Positions 44,014 through 52,003 of a stretch of 64,000 bases of DNA are shown piece after piece; within the stretch, counting starts at the first letter, position 1, and each line of letters begins with the position of its first letter. A program made the position numbers and the translations under genes. The stretch lies in NCBI GenBank assembly GCA_022564295.1, contig JADFLR010000014.1, forward strand, positions 1 to 64,000. The letters are read 5' to 3'. Origin of the DNA: Bacteroidota bacterium. GTDB lineage: Bacteria; Bacteroidota; Ignavibacteria; Ignavibacteriales; Ignavibacteriaceae. The notes below the pieces were generated by a model. The model made no database searches and was not told where the DNA came from. It saw only the letters and a program-made list of their open reading frames with translations.

Positions 44014-46902
44014 TTAACGAAGCAGTATCATTTTCTTTGTTTCAATAAAACTTCCAACTTGCAGTCTGTAGAAATAGATACCACTTGATAATTCACTTCC
44101 ATCAAATTCAACTTCATAGCTTCCGGCATTTTGGGTTAGATCAATTATCTCAGCAATATTTTCACCGATTGAATTATAAATTGTTAAATTCACCTTACTT
44201 TGGATCGGTATAGAATATCTTATAATTGTTGATGGATTAAAAGGGTTCGGATAATTTTGCTCGAGTCTATAATCGGCAGTGATTTCTTCTATTTGTTCAA
44301 CATTTACGGGAATATAAATTATAGTAAAATTTATTTCACTCATATCTTCAAATGAGCCATCTAATGTAGTAACTTTTACTTTATAATCTGAACCATTCGG
44401 TATACTATCAAGCGCCCACCATTTATATCCACCTGTAATTGAAAACATACTATCTACAATTACACTATAGAAAGCCTCATTTCTGTATAATTCAATCCTA
44501 ACACTATCTAACAAGTTATGATCCCATTTAATTGCCATAGAGGTATCGGTTTTCCAAACCTCACCACCGTTAGGAAAAGTTAAGTCTAAGAAAGATGCAG
44601 AAGAATTAAAACTCCACACACTTGTCCAATCACCCCAGCCCGCCGAATTTTTCGATTTTGCTCTCCAGTAATAATCCTGTTCCTGTAATAATGGAGTTAA
44701 GGTATACGTCACCGTTGTAAGAGTTGAATCATCCACCACTTTATTATTAAAAGCGGCATCAGTAGCAACTTGTAGATTAAATTTATCTGCAAATCCTTGT
44801 GGAGACCATTCAAAATCTAAAGGAAGATTCTGATTTACTATCTTGTTATTCTCAGGTGAAACTAATATTGGAGATACCGGGATAACATTTACATCGGGAT
44901 AAGCAAATATAAATTCACCAAGACTTGGTAATGATGAGATTTTAAGTTCATTACTGGCTGGTAAATAAGTTGTTGCCAATGGAAGAAATATTCCCGAGCC
45001 TATAGTGGTACGGTGGTAAACAGTTGTGTTTTGCGGATCCGTTATCTGTGGTATGTGATTAAAATTAAACCAAATATCAACTTCCAGAGAAGTTATGCCG
45101 GCTGCAGTAGCTGTAATGCGGGTTGGATATACTACAGGTGCCCTTCCATTAAATAAAGGATTTACCGGGGAATACTCATAACGTTTTACGGTTACTGCAT
45201 TGTAGAGGACAGTTTCAAGAGTATTGAATTTAATTTTTGTTCCTGTTGTATCTCCCTCCTCATTAAAGGTGTATGTATTACCTTCTAGAATTTCAAACTT
45301 AGTAACCGAAGCGGTGGGTAAACCGCTCGCCCATGGAAAACGGAAAGCTCTGTAAGATGCCAGTTCAGGAGGGAAAAACATCTCAAAAGCTGTAGAGCCA
45401 TCAGGGTGTACTTCAGTAAGAACAGGACCGCCAAAAGCGCTAACCGTACCCCAGCCAACTAAAGTATTATCATTAGCTAGTCTTTGAACTGAGCCCATTG
45501 CGAATGCATATACATCATCCGGAGTATGCCTGTATTCCCATTCCAAAGTTGCAGTTTTATTAACTTCATCAAGCTTATATTCAACAGCCCTGGAGTATGG
45601 CGGCGTGTGGAAATCGCCGTTATCAAAAAGAGTAATATTTCCGTTATCTATTCTTCTTATGTGATGCGGTTCTGCAAAATAATTTGGTTCATTTTCAGGA
45701 TGTTCATTGATGAAGATGAACTCGTTTTGTTTACCACCAAGTCTCCAGATAATTTCACCTGTCTGCCTGCTTATTTTAGTAACCTCTGAAAGGTGCCTGC
45801 CGATGAATAACAAGTTCCCATCGTCATCCAAATCAAGAGCATTTAAATGAATGTAATCGATTTGTGATTCAAATAGATCATCGTATGTATCGGTAATAGG
45901 GATGTAATCCCAGCTTCTCCACTGGAATACAACATTTTTATCTGCATCCAGCTCCTGTATAATTCCGCCGATCACAATTGCATTCGGATCACCTCCTGGA
46001 ATTACTTCACTCATATCAAATGGCTGTGGATCATATATCATTAATAAATAGTGTCCGTTAGGCATAATCAAAAATTCATGCAAATCAGCTTGATAACCAT
46101 TACCCGCTTGAACCGAATCGATCACTGTTAATGATGTATCCATAATTTTGAACTGCCCGAAACTATAGCCCGGGAGAAATTGAAATACTTCGGAGTAACT
46201 TAGTAAACCGTTTTGTTGAACTTTAAAATCAAATCCGGCTATTGGAGACATACGTTTGTATTTTATTGGATTACCTTCATTATCGAGTATCATTAAAAAG
46301 AAGCCATCAGTGTTGTTCTCTCCAAATCTTACATTTGATACAAAGATATTACCGGGTGCAGGATTATCTACCGTACCAATTGTAATTTCAGGAAAATCCT
46401 CCGGAATTGTATCAAGTACTGAAACATTAGTTGGAACCTGAGGCGAATATAAGTCCTCCATAGTAATTCCTATGTCAAGTCTCTCAATAGGATCCATTCT
46501 TATTAGTTCTTCTAAAGGAGTGATAGAAAAGCTGTATGATATAGCATTAATTGATGTGCCTGTAATAGTTTTTATACCTGAATTTAATGCAACTGTAACT
46601 GTTTCGCCAGGTGCAAACAGTTCATCAGGTATAAATAAAATAGTTTTTCCATCATCCGATAATATAATTTTCCCACTATGAATACCACTTTGTAAACCGG
46701 TTACTTTTATCACGTTATCTTTAAGTAAAGTTGATTGATCTATAAAATTTTTATGACTAAAAATAATATTTGTTTGCCGCGAATGCAGTTTTGAATCCGG
46801 GAGCGGTGATATATATTGAAATGATGATTGAACCTGGGCTATTATGTAAACCGGGATTAAAAGACTTAAAATGAGTACAGATGTCAGTTTAGAAAGTTTC
46901 AT
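44014..46902 (-). CDS. T9SS-secreted arylsulfotransferase-fold protein, paralogue 6 (longest form)
   Basis: 962 aa from ATG 46902, chosen because AGGAGGG precedes it; the frame extends 21 bp further upstream. Signal peptide, Big_5-like domain (~20-120), ASST propeller (~170-500) with LHEF, YIHLNALD, IGRHLSE and AEPHHIR, so the last His motif is PHH rather than QHD. It then has an unrecognised beta domain and two fibronectin-like segments (FNLQVATDAAFNNKV, FPNGGEVWKTDTSMAIKWD) in place of the ASH domain, and a T9SS sorting domain. First gene of the array in transcription order. Confidence 0.8.
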   Translation of the reverse strand: MKLSKLTSVLILSLLIPVYIIAQVQSSFQYISPLPDSKLHSRQTNIIFSHKNFIDQSTLLKDNVIKVTGLQSGIHSGKIILSDDGKTILFIPDELFAPGETVTVALNSGIKTITGTSINAISYSFSITPLEELIRMDPIERLDIGITMEDLYSPQVPTNVSVLDTIPEDFPEITIGTVDNPAPGNIFVSNVRFGENNTDGFFLMILDNEGNPIKYKRMSPIAGFDFKVQQNGLLSYSEVFQFLPGYSFGQFKIMDTSLTVIDSVQAGNGYQADLHEFLIMPNGHYLLMIYDPQPFDMSEVIPGGDPNAIVIGGIIQELDADKNVVFQWRSWDYIPITDTYDDLFESQIDYIHLNALDLDDDGNLLFIGRHLSEVTKISRQTGEIIWRLGGKQNEFIFINEHPENEPNYFAEPHHIRRIDNGNITLFDNGDFHTPPYSRAVEYKLDEVNKTATLEWEYRHTPDDVYAFAMGSVQRLANDNTLVGWGTVSAFGGPVLTEVHPDGSTAFEMFFPPELASYRAFRFPWASGLPTASVTKFEILEGNTYTFNEEGDTTGTKIKFNTLETVLYNAVTVKRYEYSPVNPLFNGRAPVVYPTRITATAAGITSLEVDIWFNFNHIPQITDPQNTTVYHRTTIGSGIFLPLATTYLPASNELKISSLPSLGEFIFAYPDVNVIPVSPILVSPENNKIVNQNLPLDFEWSPQGFADKFNLQVATDAAFNNKVVDDSTLTTVTYTLTPLLQEQDYYWRAKSKNSAGWGDWTSVWSFNSSASFLDLTFPNGGEVWKTDTSMAIKWDHNLLDSVRIELYRNEAFYSVIVDSMFSITGGYKWWALDSIPNGSDYKVKVTTLDGSFEDMSEINFTIIYIPVNVEQIEEITADYRLEQNYPNPFNPSTIIRYSIPIQSKVNLTIYNSIGENIAEIIDLTQNAGSYEVEFDGSELSSGIYFYRLQVGSFIETKKMILLR

Positions 46903-46923
46903 TTGTCCCTCCTGAATTTTCAA

Positions 46924-47599
46924 AAATATAGTATCTCACAAAAAAAATAATTTCTTTATGTTTTTATCAATAATAATAATCAGATAATTGAGTCAGTATT
47001 TTATTTTATCAGCTATTGATATTTGTTCCATAAGACAATAAAAATTTATTTAACAAATTATAAAATCCTCCATTAACATATATATATTTAATTAATGTTT
47101 AAAGTCATAAGCCAATTACTCATTGTATTGTGAAAAAACAATAATACACCTGTTTAAATAAACCCATTAATAAATGAGATGACAAATAAACTTATTCTAT
47201 AAAAACCCATCTTTTTCTTTTTCTTATTGTTTCCTTTCTACATTTACAGTAGAAACACACTCGAATAAATAGGAAAATATTAAATGCATTTCATAAAAGA
47301 AACCCAATTAAGGCTAATAACTTGGTTTCCACAAAGAAATTATTGCTTTTGAAGTAAAAAATTTGGATACTCACAATCCGCATAATGAAATGGGTGCTTA
47401 CTGTTAGCACCCATTTTTTGTAAATATTTACAAATGGGACAATTTTTCGAGTAATTATTACCGACAACAAATTATTGTAAAATAAATTTGCGACAAAATA
47501 TACTTTTAATGAGATACTAGGCGACAAATCTGGTGGCATTAAACTTGAAAATTATCAGACACAGTCAAATAATCAGTTAAAAAAGGAGTAAATACTATT
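46924..47599. other. Gene-free leader upstream of the array and the small membrane protein
   Basis: No credible gene. It contains a strong hairpin at 47388-47419 (listed separately) behind a plus-strand stretch encoding GFHKEIIAFEVKNLDTHNPH and a few more residues before a stop, with a stop just upstream and no start; it may be a decayed gene end. The rest is A/T-rich and includes the likely promoter of paralogue 6 (minus strand) near 46930-47050. Confidence 0.4.
47388..47419 (+). terminator. Strong Rho-independent terminator without an obvious gene
   Basis: Stem AAATGGGTGCT (47388-47398) and AGCACCCATTT (47406-47416), 7-base loop, T-run to 47419. It would end a transcript coming from ~47200-47385, where no complete ORF is seen; a small RNA or a dead gene is possible. 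Confidence 0.7.
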
Positions 47600-47713
47600 A
47601 TGGGAATGACAGAACTTTTCGTTATCGGTTTTCTCGCAATGCTTGGTTTCATGGCATATAACAACTCAAGAAAGGTCTCCAAAGAACTTAAAAAGATGAG
47701 TGCTGGAAAATAA
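47600..47713 (+). CDS. Small single-pass membrane protein (37 aa)
   Basis: ATG 47600 behind AAAAGGAG, stop at 47711-47713. Sequence is MGMTELFVIGFLAMLGFMAY plus a Lys/Arg-rich tail ending KKMSAGK, so a single TM helix near the N-terminus with a basic cytoplasmic tail. It has a good ribosome-binding site and its own terminator (47735-47769), which makes it a likely real gene. Function unknown; such small TM proteins often modulate larger membrane complexes. Confidence 0.55.
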   Translation: MGMTELFVIGFLAMLGFMAYNNSRKVSKELKKMSAGK

Positions 47714-47734
47714 TTTTAGAATTGGGGGAAAGAG

Positions 47735-47769
47735 AAAAGACCGGTTTTAATATTAAGTCGGTCTTTTTT
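47735..47769 (+). terminator. Terminator between the small membrane protein and rpiA
   Basis: 9-bp stem AAAAGACCG (47735-47743) with CGGTCTTTT (47759-47767), loop of 15, T-run to 47769. On the plus strand it follows the small gene; on the minus strand an A-run at the 5' side means it can also serve the end of rpiA. Confidence 0.8.
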
Positions 47770-48455
47770 CAAGTTTTTAAAATTATTTTACATTCATCAT
47801 CTGCACTTATTATCAACACATCACAAACTTCTAAAAATAATCCTGTATCTACTACTCCGGGAATCAGCAATAATTTATTATTAAGTTCAGCAGGGTTTTT
47901 AATTTTATTTAAATGAAGATCTATAATGTAATGATTTCCATCAGTCACATAATTCTTTCCAGCAGCAGATCTGAATTCGGGTTTATATCCTAACAAAAAT
48001 AATTTATTTAAAGTTTGATTAATACCGAATGGAACCACTTCGACCGGCAAGGGAAATCTTCCTAGCAGTTCAACATGTTTAGTTGAATCAACCATCCATA
48101 TATTTTTTTTAGATGAAGATGCAACTATTTTTTCATTTAATAAGGCACCTCCTCCGCCTTTAATTCCATTCAGGTTTGGATCAACTTCATCCGCACCGTC
48201 TATTGTTATATCAATTTCTTCAACGTCATTAAAATTTAAAACGGTTATTCCAAGAGATTCTGCAAAGTTACTCGTAGCGTTTGATGTCGAAACGGTTTTT
48301 ACGTCCAATCCGTTCTTTATTTTTTTAGCTAAGCCCTCAATCATAAATTTTACAGTAGAGCCAGTACCAAGTCCGACCAACATTCCACTTTCAATAAACT
48401 CAACAGCTTTTTCTGCAGCAGCTTTCTTTTGCTTAATTAAATCTGATTTTGTCAT
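47769..48455 (-). CDS. rpiA: Ribose-5-phosphate isomerase A
   Basis: 228 aa from ATG 48455 (MTKSDLIKQKKAAAEKAVEF); a TTG at 48470 would add five residues. Family blocks VGLGTGSTVKFMIEGLA, ITIDGADEVDPNLNGIKGGGGALLNEKIVA and the KGGGG loop with catalytic Asp and Glu are present. It interconverts ribose-5-phosphate and ribulose-5-phosphate in the pentose-phosphate pathway. It is divergently placed from nnrE and not in an obvious operon. Confidence 0.96.
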   Translation of the reverse strand: MTKSDLIKQKKAAAEKAVEFIESGMLVGLGTGSTVKFMIEGLAKKIKNGLDVKTVSTSNATSNFAESLGITVLNFNDVEEIDITIDGADEVDPNLNGIKGGGGALLNEKIVASSSKKNIWMVDSTKHVELLGRFPLPVEVVPFGINQTLNKLFLLGYKPEFRSAAGKNYVTDGNHYIIDLHLNKIKNPAELNNKLLLIPGVVDTGLFLEVCDVLIISADDECKIILKT

Positions 48456-48606
48456 TTCGATGTTTCTCAATGTTTGGCTGAATTTAATACTGTAAAATCG
48501 GTTTTCTTTTCATTCCAGGCAAATACTTTTTTGTTAGAGCTGTGTTTTATTATATATTCGGCAATAATTATCTACAAAATAAAACAATCAATAAATAACA
48601 CTTCCA

Positions 48607-49338
48607 ATGATAAAAGAATTTGTAACCAAAGATGGGTTAACAGTACCTACAGTCACAAAAGAACAAATGATTAAAGTTGACCGTATAGCAGTTGAGGAAA
48701 ATGGACCAAATATGTTTCAGATGATGGAAAACGCCGGGAGAAATCTTGCATTAACTATTATTGACTTCATTAAAGAGAAATCACTTGGTAAAACAGCTTT
48801 AATATTTGCCGGTCCGGGGGGAAATGGCGGCGGCGGGATTTGTGCGGCAAGACATTTATTAAATCATAGTTATAAACCCGTTGTAATATTAAGCAACGAA
48901 GAAAAGATGCAGGAGATTCCTGCCTATCAATTGGGAATTTTTAGGAAAGCTGCGGGAGAAATTATTCCACTTGAAAAAGAGAATGATGTAAAACCGGATA
49001 TTATAATTGATGCACTGATTGGTTATTCTTTAATTTCTGCACCGAGGGGAAAAGTTTTAGAAATGATTAAATTCATTAATGAAAATGAAATCCCAACAAT
49101 CTCTTTAGACATTCCAACCGGAATTTTAGCAACATCTGGTGAGAATCCCGGTGAATTTGTAAAGCCTGATAAAACCATAACCTTAGCTTTACCAAAAACG
49201 GGTTTGTCTCCAGAAAAGTGTGGTGAGATCATACTTACTGATATCGGAATTCCTAAAGTTGTTTATGAAAAAATAGGTTTGAAATATAATTCGCCATTCT
49301 CCGATAAGTATATTATTCCGATTTTTGTGAAAGAATAA
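48607..49338 (+). CDS. nnrE: NAD(P)H-hydrate epimerase
   Basis: 243 aa, YjeF_N fold. MIKVDRIAVEENGPNMFQMMENAGRNLA and AGPGGNGGGGICAARHL are the family hallmarks, and DIPTGILATSGENPGE with TITLALPKTGL completes the domain. It epimerises R-NAD(P)HX to the S form so that a dehydratase can repair it; the dehydratase (YjeF_C) domain is absent, i.e. it is not the usual bifunctional protein. Its 3-prime end overlaps that of the PAP2 gene on the other strand by 26 bp. Confidence 0.88.
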   Translation: MIKEFVTKDGLTVPTVTKEQMIKVDRIAVEENGPNMFQMMENAGRNLALTIIDFIKEKSLGKTALIFAGPGGNGGGGICAARHLLNHSYKPVVILSNEEKMQEIPAYQLGIFRKAAGEIIPLEKENDVKPDIIIDALIGYSLISAPRGKVLEMIKFINENEIPTISLDIPTGILATSGENPGEFVKPDKTITLALPKTGLSPEKCGEIILTDIGIPKVVYEKIGLKYNSPFSDKYIIPIFVKE

Positions 49339-50158
49339 AATAGTTTTGTGTGTATTTAATAAGCAGCAAGAAAACAATTAAGATTATTAATGTACCAAAC
49401 AATGCATCCGAAGCATAATGTGCACCTATTTCTACTCTGCTTAAACTTACTGCTAATCCCCAGGAAAAAATTAATACAAGAAGAATGATTTTAATTATTG
49501 TACTTTTGTTAACAACAAGAAGTAAAAGCGGAAGTATTATCCATGCCATTGCTGCGTGTCCCGAAGGAAAGGATTGATTTCCATTTATTCCATTGGGAAG
49601 AAACCACGGAGTGAAGTTAGAGTATAGTGCATCCAGATCTCTAAACCTGACTCTTCCACATAATTGTTTTATTGGTTGAACTAAAAAGAGATATCCATAT
49701 AAACCAAGTAATATGGTTACTTTGGAGTATGTTTTTAACGTATCGGAATAATTGAGCTTTTTTAATCTGGTATAAAGGAACCAGTTGAGTACAAAAAAAA
49801 TCAGAAAAATATACAATTTATAGTTAGTAACAATATCATAATTGCCTGTAACTTCGTTATAGATAATAATTGATATGCGTCTTGATAAATAAACTGCTGC
49901 AATAAAAACAAAGACAGAAAACGCATAGTATTTTAACTTACTCCCGGATTTATACCAAGCAATAAAGATAACAGCTCCTGAATAAAGAACAAGAAGACCA
50001 GGGATCTCACCAAAATTCTCTAAAAAGATTGCCCAACCAGAGTTTTGATTAACAACGGATATTGAGATTTTAAGATCAGTAAAAGCGAAATAAGCTGCAA
50101 GCGTTGTCCATATTAGCAATAAGTAAATAATTAAGATATTTATTTTCCGGTTGTTCAA
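49313..50158 (-). CDS. PAP2-type membrane phosphatase
   Basis: 281 aa with about six TM segments. The three PAP2 motifs are present: KQLCGRVRFRD (C1), SFPSGHAAM (C2, PSGH) and SRVEIGAHYASD (C3, SRxxxxxHxxxD). The enzyme probably dephosphorylates a lipid or isoprenyl phosphate at the membrane surface. Convergent and overlapping by 26 bp with nnrE. Confidence 0.88.
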   Translation of the reverse strand: MNNRKINILIIYLLLIWTTLAAYFAFTDLKISISVVNQNSGWAIFLENFGEIPGLLVLYSGAVIFIAWYKSGSKLKYYAFSVFVFIAAVYLSRRISIIIYNEVTGNYDIVTNYKLYIFLIFFVLNWFLYTRLKKLNYSDTLKTYSKVTILLGLYGYLFLVQPIKQLCGRVRFRDLDALYSNFTPWFLPNGINGNQSFPSGHAAMAWIILPLLLLVVNKSTIIKIILLVLIFSWGLAVSLSRVEIGAHYASDALFGTLIILIVFLLLIKYTQNYFILSQKSE

Positions 50159-50243
50159 TTTTTCACTTGTTTTTACTTCTTAAAGATATTTCACTGGGAT
50201 CAATTATCAAAATAAAAATGATATTGATGAATTCTTAAGCAAC

Positions 50244-50281
50244 TTGACATTAAAATATATTCATCGTATATTTACGATGAA
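50244..50281 (+). promoter_or_regulatory. Sigma70-like promoter overlapped by a perfect ArsR operator
   Basis: TTGACA (50244-50249), 17-bp spacer, TATATT (50267-50272). Overlapping the -10 is a perfect inverted repeat TTCATCGTA (50260-50268), spacer TATT, TACGATGAA (50273-50281), 12 bp upstream of the arsR start. An ArsR-type dimer there would block polymerase, so arsR-arsM and perhaps arsC are autoregulated. Confidence 0.75.
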
Positions 50282-50292
50282 CGATAAAGGAA

Positions 50293-50616
50293 ATGAAAAT
50301 GGCAGTCTCAAAAACTGAAGAGTTTAACAAAGTCGATATTGAATTAGCCGAAATTGCAAAAGCACTTTCTCATCCGGCAAGAATAAAAATACTCAAAATT
50401 TTGAATGATCTTGACTCATGCATGGTTGGGAGTATAGTTGATTTGCTTCCGCTCTCTCAATCAACAGTATCACAGCATTTAAAAGAACTTAAAAGGGTGG
50501 ACTTAATTAAGGGAGAAATTGAAGGACCAAAAATCTGCTACTGCATTAATCCAATAGTTTTGGAAAAGGCAATGAATGGTTTTAATAAATTATTTTTACA
50601 AGTATGTAAATGTTAA
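50293..50616 (+). CDS. arsR: ArsR-family metal(loid)-responsive repressor
   Basis: 107 aa (or 105 from ATG 50299, better spaced from AAAGGA). Winged HTH: LAEIAKALSHPARIKILKIL and VDLLPLSQSTVSQHLKELKRVDLIKG. It has cysteines at DSCMVG, in KICYCIN and in the C-terminal VCKC, giving possible As(III) thiol ligands. It is upstream of arsM by 16 bp and preceded by a promoter-overlapping operator. Repression released by arsenite is the expected behaviour. Confidence 0.88.
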   Translation: MKMAVSKTEEFNKVDIELAEIAKALSHPARIKILKILNDLDSCMVGSIVDLLPLSQSTVSQHLKELKRVDLIKGEIEGPKICYCINPIVLEKAMNGFNKLFLQVCKC

Positions 50617-50631
50617 AGAAAGGAAAATATC

Positions 50632-51438
50632 ATGCTTACAAATAATGAAATAAAGGAAATGGTAAAAGAAAAATATGGGGAGATTGCAGAAGGAAATTCC
50701 TCGTGTTGTGGTCCCACCTCGTGTTGCGGTCCTAAAAGCAAAGTTGTTGATTATACAATAATGCAAGATGATTATACAAATCTTGAAGGCTATGTTGCTG
50801 ATGCGGATTTAGGACTTGGCTGCGGACTACCAACTGAATACGCAGGAATTAAAAAAGGTGATACTGTAGTTGATCTCGGTAGTGGTGCAGGTAATGATGT
50901 TTTTGTTGCAAGAGCAATTGTTGGTGAAGAGGGAAAGGTAATCGGTTTGGATTTCACACAGGAAATGATTGATAAAGCGAAAGAGAACAAAGAAAAAGTT
51001 GGCTTTATAAATGTTGAATTTAAATTAGGCGGGATCGAAGAAATACCTCTTGAACAAGATATTGCTGATGTTGTTGTTAGCAACTGTGTGCTCAATCTTG
51101 TTCCCGATAAAGAAAAAGCATTTGCAGAGATGTACCGGATAATCAAACCAGGCGGACATTTCTGTGTGTCGGATATAGTACTTAAAGGCGAACTTCCAGC
51201 TGAGTTAAAAAAATCAGCAGAGATGTACGCGGGCTGTGTTGCCGGAGCCGTTCAACAGGCAGATTATTTGAGTATGATTGAGAAGGCAGGCTTTGAAAAT
51301 GTTGAAATAAAAAAGACTAAAGTGATTGAACTGCCAGATGATATATTAAAGAATTATCTTACCGATGAAGAAATGAACATCTTTAAAGAAAATAAGATCG
51401 GAATATTCAGCATAACCGTAGTTGGTTATAAAAGCTAA
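50632..51438 (+). CDS. arsM: Arsenite S-adenosylmethionine methyltransferase
   Basis: 268 aa. N-terminal Cys cluster (SSCCGPTSCCGPKS), LGLGCGLPTEYA, SAM-binding VVDLGSGAGNDVFVARAI, and the conserved cysteines in VVSNCVLNLVPDK and MYAGCVAGA are the ArsM signature; the protein binds As(III) with these thiols and methylates it. Same operon as arsR. The product can be volatilised or exported. Confidence 0.93.
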   Translation: MLTNNEIKEMVKEKYGEIAEGNSSCCGPTSCCGPKSKVVDYTIMQDDYTNLEGYVADADLGLGCGLPTEYAGIKKGDTVVDLGSGAGNDVFVARAIVGEEGKVIGLDFTQEMIDKAKENKEKVGFINVEFKLGGIEEIPLEQDIADVVVSNCVLNLVPDKEKAFAEMYRIIKPGGHFCVSDIVLKGELPAELKKSAEMYAGCVAGAVQQADYLSMIEKAGFENVEIKKTKVIELPDDILKNYLTDEEMNIFKENKIGIFSITVVGYKS

Positions 51439-51446
51439 TCTTTAAC

Positions 51447-51512
51447 CACTAAGACACTTAGGACGCTAAGAATCACCAAGTAAAACTAAGTGCTCTTAGT
51501 GTCTGAGTGATG
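51447..51512. repeat. Interspersed palindromic repeat between arsM and arsC
   Basis: Contains AGACACTTAG and, in inverted orientation, CTTAGTGTCT, separated by ~40 bases (ACTAAGACACTTAGGACGCT ... CTCTTAGTGTCTGAGT). Such repeats are dispersed in related genomes. It separates arsM from arsC and could attenuate the transcript. Confidence 0.45.
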
Positions 51513-51522
51513 AAATAAATTT

Positions 51523-51957
51523 ATGAATATGAATAAAAGAATATTAATTTTATGTACCGGTAATACCTGCCGCAGCCAGATGGCAGAGGGATTTCTAAAA
51601 TCTTTTGATAATGAATTAGAAGTGTTTTCAGCGGGAGTAAAACCCGAAGGAAAAGTAAATCCAAATGCAATAAAGGTAATGAATGAACTGGCAATAGACA
51701 TTAGTGAAGGGAAACCACAAGATGTAAACGAGTTTGTCAATGATCATTTCGATTATGTTATTACAGTTTGTGATAATGCTAAGGAAACCTGTCCAGTTTT
51801 TATGGGTGATGTAAAAGAGAAACTTCACATTGGTTTTGAAGATCCTGCAGATGCAACCGGAACAGAAGAAGTAATTCTCTCTATATTTAGAAAAGTAAGA
51901 GACGAAATTAAAGTAGAGTTTACTCAAATCTATAATGATAAAATAAAAAATCAGTAA
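51523..51957 (+). CDS. arsC: Arsenate reductase, thioredoxin-coupled LMW-PTP type
   Basis: 144 aa. P-loop LCTGNTCRSQMAEGF with the nucleophile Cys and Arg, then VCDNAKETCPVF, which carries the two further redox Cys of the thioredoxin-linked family, and FEDPADATG. It reduces arsenate to arsenite. Its location 84 bp after arsM fits a detoxification operon: reduce, methylate, export. Confidence 0.93.
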   Translation: MNMNKRILILCTGNTCRSQMAEGFLKSFDNELEVFSAGVKPEGKVNPNAIKVMNELAIDISEGKPQDVNEFVNDHFDYVITVCDNAKETCPVFMGDVKEKLHIGFEDPADATGTEEVILSIFRKVRDEIKVEFTQIYNDKIKNQ

Positions 51958-52003
51958 ATAAATTATAACTCTGAAACTTCTATTCTAATTTGTATTTTAG
52001 ATT

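Noticed and set aside
47291-47539. 82-aa minus-strand ORF
   Set aside because: It runs through the 47388-47419 terminator hairpin, lacks an SD and has no recognisable motif.
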